NCBI GenBank assembly: GCA_021780355.1
Contig: JAJXYX010000055.1
Span: 1 to 44,430, forward strand
Source of the DNA: a bacterium
GTDB taxonomy: Bacteria > Chlamydiota > Chlamydiia > Chlamydiales > SM23-39
DNA: 44,430 nt
Direction of reading: 5' to 3'
Positions 7,429 to 14,299 of the stretch are shown in pieces; the stretch's first letter is position 1; each line of letters starts with the position of its first letter. Made by a program: the position numbers and the translations under genes. The notes under the pieces are model-generated. The model was given only the letters and a program-made list of their open reading frames with translations. It did not search any database and was not told the DNA's origin.

Positions 7429-8016
7429 TTAAGGAGAAGCCGGCTCTTGGCTTTTCTCTTGGCTTAACTCGAAAGATTTTGAAAATCTGTTGAAAATTTT
7501 CTCGTTCAAGTTTTCTTTTTTTCCTTCCATGGCGATCAAATAGAGCTTATTGCCGATCATGAAAGCAAGTCCTCTGAAATAGTTGGATTTACTATGTACT
7601 AAGAAATCGATGCCAGGAGTGCCTTGCAGTTCGATGACTTTTGCGAATGTGAGTTTGTTGTCCGCGCTATGTCCGATAATGCCATTTAATAATCCTTCTA
7701 AACCGGTTATTTCATTGCCTTTTGTGATAGGCAGTGGATACTGAGCGATGAGCAGCAGGCAAACACCTTTATCTTCAAAGGGAGCTAAATAGACATCGTA
7801 ATGAAGGCGTAGGCCGTCATCCGAAATTTGAAAAGACTGTTGTACCATTTGGGGGCGCGCAGGAAAATGAATTCGGCAGTCGCCAGTTCGGGAGATCATT
7901 AAATTCCAAGGGCTGCTTTCATTAGCATGGACGTGATTTTGAGTTAAAAAATGGATGGCAAGCAAAGAGAAAACTAAAAACCAAATTCCTAATTTTCTGA
8001 TGAGTGTGCGATTCAT
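7429..8016 (-). CDS. Secreted protein of unknown function
   Basis: This 195-residue protein starts with a Sec signal (RKLGIWFLVFSLLAIHFL, likely cut after VHA near residue 31). The mature domain is a single α/β-looking unit: FPARPQMVQQSFQISDDGL, YDVYLAPFEDKGVCLLLIAQYP and RGLAFMIGNKLYLIAMEG, ending FNRFSKSFEL. The layout resembles periplasmic PsbP/DUF1795-like proteins, but I cannot assign a family. AGGAG lies upstream of the start. It is the last gene of a minus-strand run 9546→7429 with two Yip1-family genes, so a shared envelope role is possible. Confidence 0.7.
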   Translation of the reverse strand: MNRTLIRKLGIWFLVFSLLAIHFLTQNHVHANESSPWNLMISRTGDCRIHFPARPQMVQQSFQISDDGLRLHYDVYLAPFEDKGVCLLLIAQYPLPITKGNEITGLEGLLNGIIGHSADNKLTFAKVIELQGTPGIDFLVHSKSNYFRGLAFMIGNKLYLIAMEGKKENLNEKIFNRFSKSFELSQEKSQEPASP

Positions 8017-8027
8017 AGCTGCTTCTC

Positions 8028-8660
8028 CTATTTTACCGGATTAAATGTGTGTATGGCCAAGCCCCAAACGACCCAGCTGACGGCTAACATAAGAATGGAT
8101 GCGGTAATCACATTAAAGATGGCTTTTAAAATGGAATAGTTTTGCACTTCCGCTAAGGCGTTTAAATAGATTACTAAAGACCAAATAGCGACAGTCAAAC
8201 GAACGATTAAGATGAAAAAGAGAACGTAGGTCAAAGGTTCGCTTAACTGGTCATTTCCAGTACTTAACATGAACAAATTTCCGCCAAACAAAGTTGTTAA
8301 GGCGATCCATGAAAGAATGTTGAAAATAAATGGAACGCAAGACCATACATAAGCGGCCCTGACCGTTTGGAAAGTCCCGGAACCTTTAAATGCTTTGCCG
8401 ATCCAATAAACTGCTGCACTCCAAATAGATAAGAAAGCGTATCCCCAAAAAGGCGATAAAATGGCCGCGAAAAGGAAAATGGCCAATAGGGAAAAATTTT
8501 GCCCTAGAGCTAAGGTTTGGGCGTTATTCAAGAGGGAACCGAATCCATAAATGGCCGCGAGCAGCCAAAGACAGCGGTTGGGGTTTTCTTGGACAATCCG
8601 TCGGATGGTGGCTCTTGGACGAGTCCAAATGTCCAACCATGGGTTAAAATGTGTTTCCAT
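8028..8660 (-). CDS. Yip1-family membrane protein (paralogue 1)
   Basis: The 210-residue protein has a short cytoplasmic N-terminus, NPWLDIWTRPRATIRRIVQE, followed by about five hydrophobic segments, the layout of bacterial Yip1-domain proteins. Its N-terminal motif PWLxxWxRPRxTIRxxVQxNP is shared with the neighbour at 8738, so the two are tandem paralogues. ATG at 8660 is used; a TTG four codons upstream is the alternative, and neither has a strong ribosome site. Bacterial Yip1 proteins have no firm biochemical function. It ends 12 bases before the secreted-protein gene and is probably co-transcribed with it. Confidence 0.75.
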   Translation of the reverse strand: METHFNPWLDIWTRPRATIRRIVQENPNRCLWLLAAIYGFGSLLNNAQTLALGQNFSLLAIFLFAAILSPFWGYAFLSIWSAAVYWIGKAFKGSGTFQTVRAAYVWSCVPFIFNILSWIALTTLFGGNLFMLSTGNDQLSEPLTYVLFFILIVRLTVAIWSLVIYLNALAEVQNYSILKAIFNVITASILMLAVSWVVWGLAIHTFNPVK

Positions 8661-8701
8661 AACAGTTCTCAATCATAAGAAGGTTCTTGCGCCCTCAAGC
8701 T

Positions 8702-8734
8702 AATTGTAAAAATAAATAAATAATTTTTACAATT
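8702..8734. other. A/T-only intercistronic hairpin
   Basis: AATTGTAAAAAT (8702-8713) and ATTTTTACAATT (8723-8734) are a perfect 12-bp inverted repeat with a nine-base loop between the two Yip1-family genes. It may serve as an mRNA-processing site or attenuator between the cistrons. It lacks the G/C stem of a classical terminator. Confidence 0.5.
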
Positions 8735-8737
8735 TAA

Positions 8738-9364
8738 TTAAAAAAAAGATTTGGAAGTCGATGAAAAGGAAATAGATAGAAATCTTGTGATAAGCATTAT
8801 TGAGAAAATAATTATTGAGTAAATGATCCCGGAGGTAAAAATATTGGCTAAGGACTTGAAAAGACCAAAATGCTGTACCTCTCGAATGGCTTGGACGAAG
8901 AGAACGAAGGTCCAGATTTCAAGGAAAAAGATTCCCATATGAAGGAAGAGAGCAAGAGATCCGGGGCCGTGCTGAACAAATACCTCGTCTGGTTGAATCA
9001 AGAGCAAAAATGCCCATAAGATCAAGGAAATGCTCATAGGAAGTCTGGACCAAGCAAGAGCTGCCCTCACGTGGGAAGGGGGCGCCTTGCCTCCGAACCA
9101 ACGGGCTGTGAAGAGAAGTATCCAACCATAAAACCAAACCCAAATTACCCCCAAAGCGGGAGCTAAAACAAGGGAAGGAATTAAAACGGCGTAGCGATGA
9201 AAGCTTAAGCCGAAAGACCAAAAATTAAGGAAAAAAAATAAAAACTGCAGTACATAAATCCCTGAAAGCCAAAAAACCCCATAGCGCGGGTTTGTCTGTA
9301 CCACCCAGCGGATCGTCTCTCTTGGGCGGACCCACATGGAGAGCCAAGGGGTTATTGAAGACAT
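8738..9364 (-). CDS. Yip1-family membrane protein (paralogue 2)
   Basis: This 208-residue paralogue of the downstream Yip1-family gene begins SSITPWLSMWVRPRETIRWV and then has about five membrane segments (VFWLSGIYVLQFLFFFLNFW, AVLIPSLVLAPALGVIWVWF and others). It ends in a serine-rich tail. Its start codon lies inside the last codons of the acidic small protein at 9352 (13-base overlap), indicating translational coupling. No catalytic motif is visible. The divergence between the two paralogues suggests an old duplication. Confidence 0.75.
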   Translation of the reverse strand: MSSITPWLSMWVRPRETIRWVVQTNPRYGVFWLSGIYVLQFLFFFLNFWSFGLSFHRYAVLIPSLVLAPALGVIWVWFYGWILLFTARWFGGKAPPSHVRAALAWSRLPMSISLILWAFLLLIQPDEVFVQHGPGSLALFLHMGIFFLEIWTFVLFVQAIREVQHFGLFKSLANIFTSGIIYSIIIFSIMLITRFLSISFSSTSKSFF

Positions 9365-9546
9365 GCAGGCTCGTCTTCTTCAAAAGCGAAATTGTCTAGA
9401 TCGTCTTCTTCGTTAAATTCAATCTCATAAAGTTCGGAAGGCTCTTCTAGCACAACGATTTCATCCATATAGTCTGAATCGACAGCGTTGATTTCACCTG
9501 AATCCATGTGGGCCAAAAAAGGCAGTAAAAGGGCAAACATCAGCAT
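9352..9546 (-). CDS. Acidic small protein with N-terminal hydrophobic segment
   Basis: This 64-residue protein opens with MLMFALLLPFLAHMDSG, a short signal or anchor-like segment. A strongly acidic remainder follows (about twenty Asp/Glu, for example EFNEEDDLDNFAFEEDEP). GGAG sits six bases before ATG 9546, supporting real translation. It overlaps the Yip1-family gene by 13 bases and probably leads that operon. No family is recognised; roles such as cation binding or partnering the downstream membrane proteins are guesses. Confidence 0.6.
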   Translation of the reverse strand: MLMFALLLPFLAHMDSGEINAVDSDYMDEIVVLEEPSELYEIEFNEEDDLDNFAFEEDEPACLQ

Positions 9547-9620
9547 AGCAAGCTCCAGTTAGATGGTTGAGTAAATAATAATTTGATCTCCAGCTTTTCG
9601 TAAAGTGTATTTTTCGTTGG

Positions 9621-9709
9621 CGCCCTTTAAAAATCTCCGTTCCTTTACAAAAAACGAAGGGATTTTAAAGGGCGATAGCCCAATAACTGGGTGTGGGACG
9701 GAGTCCCAG
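9621..9709. repeat. Palindromic repeat, variant type
   Basis: CGCCCTTTAAAAATC (9621-9635) pairs imperfectly with GATTTTAAAGGGCG (9661-9674). A second hairpin, TGGGA-CGGAG-TCCCA, follows at 9694-9708. The GATTTTAAAGGGCGATAGCCC motif resembles the AAAGGGCTGTCGCCC part of the copy at 34616, so it belongs loosely to the G/C-rich palindrome family. It lies between the symporter stop (9723) and the acidic small gene start (9546). Confidence 0.6.
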
Positions 9710-9722
9710 CTCAACTTTTCAC

Positions 9723-10880
9723 TTACGTTGTTTGAGATTGTTTAATAAAGAGTTGGCGTTGGCTCAAGTTCATGGCAAATCCTCCGTTGCCCAGAACGTT
9801 GGCGCAGGTAATGATTGGATCGAAGAGGATGTAGAGGGCGGTGATGAGAGAGAGCATGGTGGGGTCGAATTGCAAGTAGCGCTCTAGAATGGGAAGCATG
9901 ACGAGAATCCCGCCTCCTGGAACGGCTGCGACAGAAAATTTAGCGAGAACAAAGTAGGCGGCAAAGATGAGATAACTGATGAAATCTGGCTCCGCGACGC
10001 CGAAGCTTTTGAGTATGGCAAAGGCGAAGATCGGAATGGCAAAGCAATCTCCGATGAGATGAACGTTGACTGTGGCGGGAATGATGGAGCGAGCCAGATC
10101 GGGATGTCGGGAATTTTTTTCAACTGCGAGCAAAGTGAGCGGCATAGCGGCTGCGCTGGACATGCTACCGAAGCTTGCAAGGGCAGCGGGAAGCATATTT
10201 TTGAAGCTTTGCAGAAAAGATAATTTGCTTTTTCGGCAAGCTAACCAATAGAGGAAACATATGTAGGCGAGGAGAGAGCAGGCGGTAAGGGCAAAGATTT
10301 TTCCATAGTTTTGCAGGATGTAGCCGATCATTTGATCATGAACCATTTTAATGAAAAAGCCTGAGATGAAAAGGGGAATGGCATATAAAAATCCTTTGAG
10401 GATTAAGCTGACGCCCTGATCGACCCGAGTGGAGAGTTGGGAGGCCCAAGAGGGTTTTAACCTTCCTAAACAAATTCCAGAAAGGAGGCCTGCAAGCATA
10501 GCCCAGTCATTTCCTATGAGTTTGGGAAACGCGAAAACCCACGCTGGCAGCAGCTGGCTGCCTTCGGAAGGAAAAGGCATAGCGAGATCAAACTGATAAG
10601 CTGCCCGACCGATCGAATAGCTGATGAGAGTAGATAAAAAATTGGAAGCGCAAATCGCTGTAAGCAAAGCTAAAACAAGAGTAGAAGCATTGCGTGAAAA
10701 ATGGACAGTGGTTTTAAAGAGAAGACCGAAAATAATAAAGGGTAAGCATAGTAAAATCGCTGACTTGATCGACAAGCTGATCGCATAAAGAATCGATTGG
10801 ATTGAGAGGGGAATCCATGGGTGCAGTAGTCCTATGAACGCCATAAGACCTAATAGAATAAAGGGCATTTTACGAAACAT
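9723..10880 (-). CDS. Dicarboxylate/amino acid:cation symporter (DAACS/SDF family)
   Basis: This 385-residue membrane transporter of the GltP/DctA/SDF family has eight or so helices. The serine-rich HP1 loop reads SFGSMSSAAAMPLTL (usually SSSSAATLP), and HP2 contains AVPGGGILVMLPILE. The C-terminal DPIITCANVLGNGG corresponds to the substrate/cation-binding helix 8. It should couple Na+ or H+ to uptake of glutamate, aspartate or a C4-dicarboxylate, which would feed the 2-oxoglutarate dehydrogenase encoded at 29401. GGAGAAAAT precedes the ATG. It is somewhat shorter than GltP (~430 residues). Exact substrate is unknown. Confidence 0.88.
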   Translation of the reverse strand: MFRKMPFILLGLMAFIGLLHPWIPLSIQSILYAISLSIKSAILLCLPFIIFGLLFKTTVHFSRNASTLVLALLTAICASNFLSTLISYSIGRAAYQFDLAMPFPSEGSQLLPAWVFAFPKLIGNDWAMLAGLLSGICLGRLKPSWASQLSTRVDQGVSLILKGFLYAIPLFISGFFIKMVHDQMIGYILQNYGKIFALTACSLLAYICFLYWLACRKSKLSFLQSFKNMLPAALASFGSMSSAAAMPLTLLAVEKNSRHPDLARSIIPATVNVHLIGDCFAIPIFAFAILKSFGVAEPDFISYLIFAAYFVLAKFSVAAVPGGGILVMLPILERYLQFDPTMLSLITALYILFDPIITCANVLGNGGFAMNLSQRQLFIKQSQTT

Positions 10881-10942
10881 ATTTTTCTCCGTTTGATTTT
10901 TTTTTGGTTTGATAGATTAAAATAATAGAAAAATAAAGAATT

Positions 10943-10958
10943 ACCGGCTGAAGCCGGT
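10943..10958. other. Small hairpin upstream of the symporter gene
   Basis: ACCGGC-TGAA-GCCGGT is a perfect six-pair stem with a tetraloop in the 208-base gap between the recN stop and the symporter start. It would sit in the symporter 5' leader. No T-run follows, so it is not an obvious terminator. The rest of the gap is A/T-rich and shows nothing else recognisable. Confidence 0.4.
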
Positions 10959-11088
10959 CGTTGTGGTTGCTTTGGAGAAGGTGTAAGAAACGGATAGATT
11001 AAATAATAACATAGCCCAAATAAAAACTTGAGAGTCTTCCCTATATATAGCTCATTCTATCATGAAGGGCCAAATGAGGGAAATGAAT

Positions 11089-12684
11089 TTATTTCGCAGT
11101 GTCTTTCCCTAGCATCCGATTGAATTCGATCTCTTGCTCTTGGGCGTCGAGCTTTTGCACTGTGGTGAGCGCTTCATGCTTGGAGACGAGAAAATGGTGG
11201 GCTGCGCAGCGGGCTACCTGCACAAAATGGGTCACGCAGATGATTTGCCGCTTTTGGGCCAGCATTTGCAGTTTCTCGCCCAAGATGCTTGCCGTTTGTC
11301 CGCCTACATTGCTGTCGATTTCATCGAAGATCAGACAAGAGCTTTGGTCGTGTTCGGCCAAGACGGTTTTAATGGCTAAAAAAATTCTTGAGAGTTCTCC
11401 GCCGCTCGCGCATTCTTCAAGAAGCTGGGGAGCGTAGCCTGGATTGGCGGAAAAAAGAAACGAAATGTCGTCGATCCCGTGCGATGACATAGCTCTTAGG
11501 GCAATGGATGCTTCAAACCGAGCGTGAGGGAGGTTGAGAGAGAGGAGCTCTTCTGTAACGGCGATGGAAAAGCGAAAAGCGGCGTCTCTTCTTAAATCTC
11601 CAATTCTTTTTGCCTCATCCAGATTGTATTTTTGTACGATGTTGATCTCTTCTGCAGTTGCTGCAATAGATTCTTCTACATCTGAAAGTTCTTGAAGTTT
11701 TTGGGTGAGCATTCCTTGTAAAGTGCGCACTTCCTCTAGAGAGCCGAACCGTTTTTTGAGTTTTTCTAAAACAGCCAGTCTCTCTTCTACAGCGAGAAGG
11801 CGCCGAGGATCTGCTTCTATCTGTTCAACATATGATCTGAGAAAAAACGCAGCCTCCTCTAGCTCAAGAGCGGAGCGTTTGATGCTTCCAGCAGGTTCAG
11901 CTAGACGAGAATCGACCGAGATAAAATGTTCCAAACTATGTGCTGTCCGTTTAAGCAAAGCAATCAGAGGTTCTTGGCTGTCGTGTAAGAAAGATAAAGT
12001 AGATGCGGCAGCAGATTCTAGAGCTTGTGCGTGCGTTAACACGTTATGCTCTTCCGTGAGTTTTTCCTCTTCATGATCTTGCAGGTTGACCTCTTCGAGA
12101 ATTTTGATGTCTTCCTGCGCTTTTTGTTCGTCTCTCTCAGCGATTTCTTTGAGATTACGCAGTTCCTGCAATTTGGCAGTAAGTTGTTTTTCCCGATGAA
12201 AAGAGGCTGAGAATTCTTGTACCCTCTGCGTTAGCCCTCCGAATACATCGAGCCATTTTCTTTGCGCTTCAAGAGAAGTCAAGCTAGAAGCGCTGCCTTG
12301 ATCGACGAGTTCGATGGCGGCCGACGTGATTTTTTTCAAATGGGCCAAAGAAATTTGCTGATCTTCAAAAAAACAGCGGTTTTTTCCAGAGCGGTGAATT
12401 TCTCGCCGAAGAAGAACGGGACCTTGCGGAGGGACGTTGACGCCCTCTTCTTCCAGCCAACCAAGCGGCTGGGCAATGGTAAGTTTCGCTTCGATAACAG
12501 CTACTGCAGCTCCGTTGCGAATCGATTCTACATCAGCTTTGGCGCCCAATAAAAGTTTAAGAGCTCCAAGGAGCACTGATTTTCCAGATCCCGTTTCGCC
12601 GGTAATGATCTGGAGTCCTTTATCAAAATGGATATCTGCTTTTTCAATGAGGATGAGATTTTGAATCGATAGACGGTGAATCAT
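11089..12684 (-). CDS. recN: DNA repair protein RecN
   Basis: This 531-residue SMC-like ATPase has the Walker A GETGSGKSVLLG at residues 29-40. Two coiled-coil stretches (about 150-210 and 285-350) flank the short hinge. The ABC signature CASGGELSRIFLAIK and Walker B SCLIFDEIDSNVGGQ follow at about 430-470, and IICVTHFVQVA is the switch region. RecN holds DNA ends together during recombinational double-strand-break repair. The ATG overlaps the rnhC stop by four bases, giving an rnhC-recN unit. Length is close to the usual 550. Confidence 0.95.
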   Translation of the reverse strand: MIHRLSIQNLILIEKADIHFDKGLQIITGETGSGKSVLLGALKLLLGAKADVESIRNGAAVAVIEAKLTIAQPLGWLEEEGVNVPPQGPVLLRREIHRSGKNRCFFEDQQISLAHLKKITSAAIELVDQGSASSLTSLEAQRKWLDVFGGLTQRVQEFSASFHREKQLTAKLQELRNLKEIAERDEQKAQEDIKILEEVNLQDHEEEKLTEEHNVLTHAQALESAAASTLSFLHDSQEPLIALLKRTAHSLEHFISVDSRLAEPAGSIKRSALELEEAAFFLRSYVEQIEADPRRLLAVEERLAVLEKLKKRFGSLEEVRTLQGMLTQKLQELSDVEESIAATAEEINIVQKYNLDEAKRIGDLRRDAAFRFSIAVTEELLSLNLPHARFEASIALRAMSSHGIDDISFLFSANPGYAPQLLEECASGGELSRIFLAIKTVLAEHDQSSCLIFDEIDSNVGGQTASILGEKLQMLAQKRQIICVTHFVQVARCAAHHFLVSKHEALTTVQKLDAQEQEIEFNRMLGKDTAK

Positions 12685-13568
12685 AGTTCCAGCATGGTTT
12701 TAAAATGTGTTTTTACAGCGCGCCCTAAAGCTTCTTTCCCATGAGTGGCGATAATTTTTCTTGCGGCTTTAATGACTTGGCTGTTGGCCCCTTTCGGCAG
12801 TTCGAATCCAAATTCTTCGCTCAACGTTTTCATCCCTTCCACAAATCCTGCCCGAGCTACAATGGATGCAGCGGCTACGACTAAATCTTCTTCGCCTCTC
12901 ACTTTTTGTTCAAGATGCACATCTAATTTTTTTTGTTTTAAAAACGATTCCATCAGCGCCGGATTGGCGAATTGGTCTAAAACAGCTTCTTTGCATCCAG
13001 TCTTTTGGCTCAAATCGCTAAGCGCCGCCGTATGGGCCCAGGCCATAAGGCGGTTTAAATTTTTGAATTTAGCATGAAGTTCATTATATTTCTGAGGAAA
13101 TAAACGGATCAAGGTGAAAGGAAAAGCCGAACGGATCTTATAGGCTATTTTTATAATCGCCTCATCCCCAAGCTTCTTACTATCCTTCACCCCCATTTTT
13201 TGCATCTCCACAATCCCCGCGCTATCAGCATAGACTGCTGCAATACTAAGCGGTCCGAAAAAATCCCCTTTCCCCGCTTCGTCCATTCCTATATGACTTC
13301 TCACATCCAAGTGAGCCTCAGGATGGGAAAATTGAAATTCTTGCAAAATCTCAGGCTCTAAGTAAAACTCAATGAACGCATCCATCTCTTTTCCTTGCAC
13401 CGTCAGCTTGCCCGACTCATACAAAGCGCAAGAAACCCCCTTTTTCTTCCCGGCAAAGATCGTATACGGCGGCTGAGACAGCTCAAATCCCTGCGAGAGT
13501 AAATCTTGTTTTAATTTGTCTGCCAACTTGACGTCAATCGATGCCGTAAAGCACGAGGTTTTAGCCAT
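12681..13568 (-). CDS. rnhC: Ribonuclease HIII
   Basis: Residues 1-75 form the TBP-like substrate-binding domain of RNase HIII. The catalytic domain starts at SHIGMDEAGKGDFFGPLSIA, which carries the Asp-Glu pair of type 2 RNases H. GVKDSKKLGDE and ARAGFVEGMK follow. The enzyme removes RNA from RNA-DNA hybrids. I place the start at ATG 13568 (MAKTSCFTAS, 295 residues). The reading frame stays open for 54 more codons upstream, but those only translate the palindromic repeat at 13599. It is divergent from rodZ; rnhC next to an HTH/RodZ gene is also the order at CT008-CT009 of C. trachomatis as I recall it. Confidence 0.93.
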   Translation of the reverse strand: MAKTSCFTASIDVKLADKLKQDLLSQGFELSQPPYTIFAGKKKGVSCALYESGKLTVQGKEMDAFIEFYLEPEILQEFQFSHPEAHLDVRSHIGMDEAGKGDFFGPLSIAAVYADSAGIVEMQKMGVKDSKKLGDEAIIKIAYKIRSAFPFTLIRLFPQKYNELHAKFKNLNRLMAWAHTAALSDLSQKTGCKEAVLDQFANPALMESFLKQKKLDVHLEQKVRGEEDLVVAAASIVARAGFVEGMKTLSEEFGFELPKGANSQVIKAARKIIATHGKEALGRAVKTHFKTMLEL

Positions 13569-13598
13569 AATATACAACCTTGAATTGTGTTCCCATTC

Positions 13599-13720
13599 GG
13601 GGCTCCGCCCCAAACCCCGCCAAAGGACTTCGTCCTCTGGACTCCTATTTGATTTGTTATGCAAAAATAAATAGGAGTCCAGAGGACGAAGTCCTTTGGC
13701 GGGGTTTGGGGCGGAGCCCC
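13599..13720. repeat. Near-perfect G/C-rich palindrome between rnhC and rodZ
   Basis: About 50-bp arms, running GGGGCTCCGCCCC then CCGCCAAAGGACTTCGTCC and continuing to GGACTCCTATTT, are matched by their reverse complement up to base 13720. The loop is about 16-20 A/T-rich bases. It is the most symmetric copy of the family. It lies between divergent genes, so unlike the other copies it is upstream of both rather than at a 3' end. Both neighbouring reading frames run open through it, which can mislead start-codon calling. Confidence 0.9.
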
Positions 13721-13816
13721 ATGTTTGCAATAGTTTATCATGCAGACTATATTAAGTCGTTGGACGGAATTGCTCAAGTCGGATATGATTCTAGTTTACT
13801 GAAGAGGTTGGTTGGT

Positions 13817-14224
13817 ATGAGTGATGGCTTGAAAAAAATGGGTGAGGATTTTCGCGGGAAGCGGGAAGAGATGAACCTATCTTTAAAAGAGGTAGAAAAC
13901 GCGATTTCGATACGTTCTCTTTATTTGCAGGCAATTGAAGAAGGTCGCATTAACCAGTTCATTTCGACAGTTTACGCAGTTGGTTTTATTCGTCAGTACG
14001 CAGGTTTTTTGGGATATGACCAGGATCGTTTGATGAAAGAATATCCTGATGCGTTCAGATTGCCTTTGGAAAAACAAGATTTCGCTTACGGGATTGGCAC
14101 GATGGAAATGAGGGGCAGTCCTCATGGGGGAGTCCGCTGGATGCCTAACGCTGTCTGGGGTCTTGTGATTGTGGCCACATTAGTGGGCGCTTGGTATTTC
14201 GCGAAATTTCTGGGCGCGATTTAG
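13817..14224 (+). CDS. rodZ: RodZ-like helix-turn-helix membrane protein
   Basis: The 135-residue product has an N-terminal HTH_25-type domain (FRGKREEMNLSLKEVENAIS, then RSLYLQAIEEGRINQF and YAVGFIRQYAGFLGYD). One C-terminal membrane helix follows (VWGLVIVATLVGAWYFAKFL). The periplasmic domain of E. coli RodZ is absent, as in the short chlamydial RodZ, which links MreB filaments to the membrane at the division site. ATG 13817, with AGAGG nine bases upstream, is preferred; the frame is open further upstream only because it crosses the palindrome. The kinase gene at 14300 follows in the same direction. Confidence 0.82.
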   Translation: MSDGLKKMGEDFRGKREEMNLSLKEVENAISIRSLYLQAIEEGRINQFISTVYAVGFIRQYAGFLGYDQDRLMKEYPDAFRLPLEKQDFAYGIGTMEMRGSPHGGVRWMPNAVWGLVIVATLVGAWYFAKFLGAI

Positions 14225-14299
14225 TTTGCTTGCTCAAAATTCTTTCTTGGGATATGAATACTCTACGGGGAGATTCCCCCTATCAATAAATGGGATTTC

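Noticed and set aside
13569-13730. N-terminal extension of rnhC, and a matching one on rodZ, through 13580-13816
   Set aside because: Both frames stay open across the palindrome at 13599 and translate it into the same repeat-derived peptide (PNPAKGLRPLDSY). RNase HIII and RodZ homology begins only at 13568 and about 13817.
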